Shown piece by piece: positions 60,105-64,000 of a stretch of DNA of 64,000 nucleotides. Origin of the DNA: Acidaminococcaceae bacterium (lineage in GTDB: Bacteria; Bacillota; Negativicutes; Acidaminococcales; Acidaminococcaceae); NCBI GenBank assembly GCA_017405945.1, contig JAFQZL010000032.1, positions 17,391 to 81,390 on the forward strand, given 5' to 3'. Under the pieces are notes generated by a model. That model ran no database searches. It was not told the origin of the DNA and was given only the letters and a program-made list of their open reading frames with translations. The translations under genes were made by a program, and so were the position numbers. Each line of letters begins with the position of its first letter. Positions within the stretch are counted from its first letter, which is position 1.

Positions 60105-60133
60105 TTGACAAACGTTATATAAAACCTTATAAT
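60105..60133 (+). promoter_or_regulatory. Consensus promoter of tRNA-Lys
   Basis: TTGACA (60105-60110), 17-nt spacer, TATAAT (60128-60133), ideal sigma-A promoter 29 nt before the tRNA. Confidence 0.9.
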
Positions 60134-60161
60134 ACTCACGTTACGGAAGTAACGCCCATGT

Positions 60162-60237
60162 GGTCCATTAGCTCAGTTGGCAGAGCACCTGACTTTTAAT
60201 CAGGGTGTCCCGCGTTCGAGTCGCGGATGGATCACCA
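60162..60237 (+). tRNA. tRNA-Lys, anticodon TTT
   Basis: 76 nt including encoded CCA. Acceptor arm GGTCCAT pairs with ATGGATC (one G-U). D-arm GCTC-AGTTGGCA-GAGC, anticodon arm CTGAC-TTTTAAT-CAG with anticodon TTT, T-arm CGCGTTCGAGTCGCG. Lys wobble U is a target of MnmA (38554). Confidence 0.95.
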
Positions 60238-60267
60238 TTTTTTTTGCCCACATATTGGTAGAATTAT

Positions 60268-60302
60268 GCGCAGACTGCATTGGCAGGCTGCGCTCTTTTT
60301 TG
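60268..60302 (+). terminator. Terminator downstream of tRNA-Lys
   Basis: GCGCAG (60268-60273) and CTGCGC (60288-60293), then TCTTTTTTGTT. The T-run leads into TTGTTATAATA, an extended -10 promoter of the nitroreductase gene. Confidence 0.8.
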
Positions 60303-60344
60303 TTATAATACAATTGCAATAATATTGGACGGAGGTGTGTCGTC

Positions 60345-60869
60345 ATGACAAACGAAGTATTACAGGCTATTCTTTCCCGCCGCAGTTGTAAAAAATATAA
60401 AGCTGACCCTGTACCCGCAGAAATCATCGATGCTGTTATCGAGGCCGGGCTTTACGCTGCCAACGGCATGGCAAAACAGTCAGCGGTCATCCTTGCCGTA
60501 ACGGATAAGGCGACGCGTGACAAACTTTCCGCCCTCAATGCGAAATATGACCCGTTCAAACGCAAGGACCCGTTTTACGGTGCGCCGGCCGTGCTGCCGG
60601 TAATCGCTGACAAATCGGTTCCGACCCATGTGTATGACGGGGCCCTGGTAATGGGTAACATGATGCTGGCCGCCCATGCGCTGGGGATTGGCAGCTGCTG
60701 GATCCACCGCGCGAAAGAAGTTTTTGAAGATGAAGAAGGCAAAAAGATACTGGCGGATCTGGGAGTTACCGGGGAATACGAAGGAATCGGCAATCTGATT
60801 ATCGGGTATCCGGAAGTGGAACCCGGGCCGGCAGCGCCCAGGAAGGAAAACCGGGTGTTCAGGATCTGA
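60345..60869 (+). CDS. Nitroreductase-family protein
   Basis: 174 residues, GGAGGTG upstream. LSRRSCKKYKADPVPAEIIDAVIEAGLYAANGM (FMN-binding arginines), then LVMGNMMLAAHALGIGSCWIHRA and NLIIGYPEVEPGPAAPRKEN are typical of small nitroreductases. Cytosolic FMN-dependent NAD(P)H oxidoreductase; substrate unknown. Distinct from the exported one at 7790. Confidence 0.88.
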   Translation: MTNEVLQAILSRRSCKKYKADPVPAEIIDAVIEAGLYAANGMAKQSAVILAVTDKATRDKLSALNAKYDPFKRKDPFYGAPAVLPVIADKSVPTHVYDGALVMGNMMLAAHALGIGSCWIHRAKEVFEDEEGKKILADLGVTGEYEGIGNLIIGYPEVEPGPAAPRKENRVFRI

Positions 60870-61018
60870 GCCGGGAAGCAAAACGGCAGAAGATACTGTC
60901 AGGGTATATTCCTCTATGACAAAATATATTCCCTGTGATGGAGTATACCCCTCAGTAACAGAGAAAACGAAAAAAGAGAGAAACGAAAGACAGAGGCAAA
61001 CGAAAGGTACAGAGACTC

Positions 61019-61447
61019 ATGAATAAACAGGAATGCCTGCAGTTGTTGAAACGGTTTGAAGGTACTTCTTTTATTAAGTATTGCGGCATTAAACTGGAGG
61101 ACGCGGACTGCGGCTGGGTTAAATCCAGCATGGTGGTCCATAAAGAGATTACAAACCCCTTCGGATACATTCACGGCGGCGCCATAGCGACCCTCATCGA
61201 CACCACGGGCGGCATCGTCTGCTGGACGGTGGGGTGCACGGTCGTTACGCTGGACCTGGAAACAAACTTTATGAAAAACGTGAAAGAAGGCCATACGATT
61301 TTCGCAGAGGCGCAGATTCTGCGAAAGACCAACCATGTGGTTTTTGTAGATGTCAAGGTATACAGCGATGAAGGCGATATCCTTTCCAAAGGAAAGGTTA
61401 CCATGTATATTACCGGCACTTATGACAAGATCCCGCCCCAGTGGTAA
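61019..61447 (+). CDS. PaaI-family hotdog thioesterase
   Basis: 142 residues; weak ribosome site (CAGAG). NPFGYIHGGAIATLIDTTGGI (HGG-x-D/E pattern) and VTLDLETNFMKNVKEGHTIFAEAQIL are the YdiI/PaaI hotdog core. Hydrolyses acyl-CoA thioesters. A 21-bp-like threefold repeat (TATATTCC, TATATTCC, TATACCCC) lies just upstream. Confidence 0.88.
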   Translation: MNKQECLQLLKRFEGTSFIKYCGIKLEDADCGWVKSSMVVHKEITNPFGYIHGGAIATLIDTTGGIVCWTVGCTVVTLDLETNFMKNVKEGHTIFAEAQILRKTNHVVFVDVKVYSDEGDILSKGKVTMYITGTYDKIPPQW

Positions 61448-61472
61448 GGGTTAGTGAGGAGGTACTGAAGCA

Positions 61473-62600
61473 ATGAAAAATAATCCCATGCTGAATGATT
61501 TTTACGAACTGACCGCGCTGGAAGTGTATTCCAAAAAGGAACGGGCCATCTGTGATGTGATGAAGCAGAAACTGACCGCGCTGGGACTGGAAGTGGAAGA
61601 GGATGATACGGCGGAAAAGACCGGCAGTGAGTGCGGGAATATCATTGCCGTCCTGAAAGGCGATCCGGAGATTGAACCCATCCTGTTCTCCTGCCATCTG
61701 GACAGGGTGCCCAATAACGGCCATATTCACCCGCAGCTGAACGAAGAAGAAAGGATCATGTATTCCGACAAAAAGACGATCCTGGCGGCGGACGATGTTT
61801 CCGGCATCTGCGTGATGCTGCAGGCGCTGCGTAACGTAAAAGAACAGAACCTGCCGCACGGGGATATCGAAGTGATTATTTCCACCTGTGAGGAGATCGG
61901 GCTGTATGGCGCGGATAATGCGGACCTGAGCCGCTTTAAGGCGAAGATGTGCTTTGTCTTTGATATTCCCGGCCGGGCCGGTCGGATCGTGAAACAGGCC
62001 CCCGGCATGGGCAAGGTCGTGATCACGGTACACGGCAAAAAGGCCCATGCGGGCAATGAACCGGAAAAGGGACTGAACGCGCTGCGGGTGACGGCGGATC
62101 TGATCATGCATCTGCCGGACGGCCGGCTGTCTCCCTTTACCACGGCAAACTTTGCCATGATTACCGGCGGCCCTGCCGCCAACGTGGTTTGCGACAAGGT
62201 CGTTCTCCAGGGCGAGCACCGCAGCAGCGAGCTGGCGGAATTTGTTGAGACGCAGGACAGGATCCGGGCGGCTGTAAAGGAAATCTCCGAAAAATATAAT
62301 ACGCCCATCGATCTGGAACTGACGGAAATGTTCAAGACGTTTAATATTCCGGAAGACGCACCGGTCTGCCGTATCGCGGCCAAAGCCTGCCATAATGTGG
62401 GGCTGACCCCGTTCTTTGACCGGGGCGGCGGCGGTATGGACGGCAATGTGTTCAACAAGCGCGGCATCACCACCATCGGCATCGCTCCCGGCTATGAAAA
62501 GAACCATACGGCAGAGGAGCTGCTGCACGTGGACGATCTGTTCAAATGCGGGGAAGAAGCGACGGAAATCATTAAAATCGTGGCCTCAGGGGAGTACTGA
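61473..62600 (+). CDS. M20 family peptidase, PepT-like
   Basis: 375 residues, GAGGAGG upstream. Metal site: CHLDRVP (H75, D77), AADDVSG, CEEIG, FDIPGRA and a late GGGGMDGNVFNKRG-HT. HAGNEPEKGLNALR marks the dimerisation lid. The family includes tripeptidase PepT and related di/tripeptidases. Cytosolic; lies 25 nt after the thioesterase gene. Confidence 0.87.
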   Translation: MKNNPMLNDFYELTALEVYSKKERAICDVMKQKLTALGLEVEEDDTAEKTGSECGNIIAVLKGDPEIEPILFSCHLDRVPNNGHIHPQLNEEERIMYSDKKTILAADDVSGICVMLQALRNVKEQNLPHGDIEVIISTCEEIGLYGADNADLSRFKAKMCFVFDIPGRAGRIVKQAPGMGKVVITVHGKKAHAGNEPEKGLNALRVTADLIMHLPDGRLSPFTTANFAMITGGPAANVVCDKVVLQGEHRSSELAEFVETQDRIRAAVKEISEKYNTPIDLELTEMFKTFNIPEDAPVCRIAAKACHNVGLTPFFDRGGGGMDGNVFNKRGITTIGIAPGYEKNHTAEELLHVDDLFKCGEEATEIIKIVASGEY

Positions 62601-62631
62601 GAAACCCCGTTTACTTCTTTTAAAAAACAGC

Positions 62632-62660
62632 TTGCCAGCAATGTTAAATCATGTTATATT
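62632..62660 (+). promoter_or_regulatory. Promoter of the glycyl-radical enzyme gene
   Basis: TTGCCA (62632-62637), 17-nt spacer, TATATT (62655-62660), about 107 nt before the start. Confidence 0.6.
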
Positions 62661-62767
62661 GTGGGCGCGTTGTAGAAATTGCAGAAGTCGTTGTAAGAAT
62701 TTATAAAGTTAATGTAAGAAGAGTTTAGTCGGAAAAGAAAAGTTAATCAGAACAAAGGAGCTGCTGT

Positions 62768-64000
62768 ATGCTGACGGAACGGATCCAAAAAGCAAAGAAC
62801 GAGTATGTAAACAACAAGCCTTCCATTTCGTATGAAAGAGCCCGTATCTGGACGGAATCCTATAAACGGACGGAGGGACAGACCGAGATCATCCGCCGGG
62901 CCCAGGCGTTTAAAGACGTGTGCCGGGAACTGGTGGTCACCATTTTCCCCGGCGAACTGATCGTGGGCGCCAGCGGGGAATTCCGCAAGTGCGGCATCCT
63001 GACACCGGAATTTTCCTGGACCTGGGTGGACCGGGAAATGGACAATTTTTCCAACCGGGTGCAGGATCCCTATGAAATGACGGATGAACAACGGGCCTTT
63101 GTCCGTGCCAACATCTTCCCCTACTGGAAAGGGAAATCCCTGGAAGAAGCTTATCTGGCGCAGATCCCGCCGGCCATTGCCAAAGTGGCGGTAGATACCG
63201 GCATTATCGATATCGACTCCAAATGGCGCCAGTCTGTGGGTGAAATCACCCCGGACTATCAGGACGTGCTGTTCAAAAAAGGCTGGCAGGGCATCATCGA
63301 TACCTGTAAGGAAAAGATGGCAAAGATCAGCCTGGCCGCTCCGGACGGACTGAAAAAGTATGATTTTTACCGTTCCATCATCCTCTGCGGCGAAGGCATG
63401 ATCATCCTGGCGGGCCGTTACCGTGAAAAAGCCCTGGCGATGGCAGAAGCGGAAAAGGATCCGGTACGGAAAGACGAACTGCTGAAGATCGCTGATATCT
63501 GCAGCCGTATCCCGGCGCAGCCTCCCGTTACATTCCAGGAAGCCCTGCAGATGATCTGGTTCTACCAGCTGGGCGGCATCCTGATGGAGAACCCCCTGTC
63601 CCTGAACCCGGGCCGGTTTGACCAGTATATGTACCCCTATTACAAATATGATATCGAACACAAACTGCATGACGAAGACGGCATCCTGGAACTGATTGAA
63701 TGTTACTGGCTGAAGCTGTCCGAATGGGTATGGACGATTTCCGCCAACACGGCGGATTTCTTTGCCGGCTACAACCAGTTCCAGAACCTGACCGTAGGCG
63801 GCACGGACCGGAACGGCAAGGACGCTACCAACGAACTGAGCTACCTGTGCCTGAAGGCGACCGGCGAAGTGAAGACCCATCAGCCCGGCCTGTCTGTCCG
63901 TATCGGGCATGACAGCCCCCATAAATTTGTGGAAGCGGTCATGGAACTGGTGGCCCAGGGAACGGGCTTCCCGGCCATCCACAGCGACAAGACCGGCTAC
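62768..64000 (+). CDS. Glycyl-radical enzyme (pyruvate formate-lyase/diol dehydratase family), 3' partial
   Basis: 411 codons from ATG 62768, 8 nt after AAAGGAG, open to the window end. The start MLTERIQKAKNEYVNNKPSISYERARIWTESYK, then PGELIVGASGEFRK, RGANIFPYW-type ANIFPYWKGKSLEE, WFYQLGGILMENPLSLNPGRFDQYMYPYY and QNLTVGGTDRNGKDATNELSYLCL are typical of PFL2/glycerol-dehydratase-like members. The catalytic Cys and glycine loop lie beyond the window, so the substrate (diol, choline, hydroxyproline or other) cannot be read. The activating enzyme should lie next to it, outside the window. Confidence 0.88.
   Translation, partial: MLTERIQKAKNEYVNNKPSISYERARIWTESYKRTEGQTEIIRRAQAFKDVCRELVVTIFPGELIVGASGEFRKCGILTPEFSWTWVDREMDNFSNRVQDPYEMTDEQRAFVRANIFPYWKGKSLEEAYLAQIPPAIAKVAVDTGIIDIDSKWRQSVGEITPDYQDVLFKKGWQGIIDTCKEKMAKISLAAPDGLKKYDFYRSIILCGEGMIILAGRYREKALAMAEAEKDPVRKDELLKIADICSRIPAQPPVTFQEALQMIWFYQLGGILMENPLSLNPGRFDQYMYPYYKYDIEHKLHDEDGILELIECYWLKLSEWVWTISANTADFFAGYNQFQNLTVGGTDRNGKDATNELSYLCLKATGEVKTHQPGLSVRIGHDSPHKFVEAVMELVAQGTGFPAIHSDKTGY

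Noticed and set aside
61410..62528. 372-codon minus-strand frame
   Set aside because: Antisense to the M20 peptidase gene.
62747..63982. 411-codon minus-strand frame
   Set aside because: Antisense to the glycyl-radical enzyme gene, which has a ribosome site and clear family motifs.

Overview
The window looks like chromosomal DNA of an anaerobic Firmicute, most probably a diderm Negativicute of the Acidaminococcus/Phascolarctobacterium type. This is inferred from the order yybS-gdpP-rplI-dnaB-purB-purA, consensus -35/-10 promoters and strong AGGAGG ribosome sites, a moderately GC-rich coding style, a glycyl-radical enzyme, an alpha-acetolactate decarboxylase, and many short signal-peptide proteins suited to a periplasm. 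No phage, IS transposase or CRISPR was seen. The window starts inside a PAP2 phosphatase gene and ends inside a glycyl-radical enzyme gene.

Layout. 0-10 kb: exported C69 dipeptidase, exported acetolactate decarboxylase, two small membrane proteins, an AT-richer HicAB toxin-antitoxin pair, flavin/FMN proteins, an exported nitroreductase, a DUF6125 protein and small unknowns, closed by four tandem terminator-like units. 10-13.7 kb: a ClpX-like AAA+ protein with no Walker A motif, a 15-bp tandem repeat array, a DUF3298 exported protein and a 231-bp palindromic element. 13.7-18.5 kb (minus): MBL hydrolase, exported PepD-like peptidase, and the two halves of a Tm-1-like protein as adjacent genes. 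18.9-22.7 kb: alpha/beta hydrolase, a chagasin-like protease inhibitor, an exported unknown, a VWA protein. 22.9-27.6 kb: a LysR regulator divergent from a nitrilase, a PgdA/cyclic-imide-hydrolase-like deacetylase, a small CxxC protein and a COG0523 metallochaperone GTPase. This reads as a catabolic module with its own metal supply. 27.7-33.6 kb: macro-domain protein with a C-terminal helical domain, VanX-like dipeptidase, second PAP2 enzyme, SH3-domain exported protein, His/Gly-rich repeat protein. 33.9-37.2 kb: a BvgS-like hybrid sensor kinase.

37.4-43.8 kb: Rrf2/IscR regulator, HD protein and mnmA in a row, an exported unknown, second HD protein, nicotinamidase, a YneA-like LysM protein under a dyad-bearing promoter, and gluQRS. 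44-53.6 kb: a DUF697-like membrane protein, then the housekeeping block yybS-gdpP-rplI-dnaB-purB-purA. 53.7-56 kb: DUF3783 protein, alkaline-phosphatase-superfamily enzyme, ThpR. 56.4-60.1 kb: a BirA-type operator over a consensus promoter driving bioY, a thiolase and an AMP-forming acyl-CoA ligase, the same gene set as Bacillus yhfUTS. 60.1-64 kb: tRNA-Lys(TTT), nitroreductase, PaaI thioesterase, M20 peptidase and the start of a glycyl-radical enzyme.

The most unusual items are the P-loop-less ClpX paralogue beside a 15-bp repeat array, the long palindromic element with a degraded partial copy 45 kb away, the LysR/nitrilase/deacetylase/COG0523 module, and a candidate structured minus-strand leader upstream of thpR. 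All functions come from reading motifs by eye; no database search was run.
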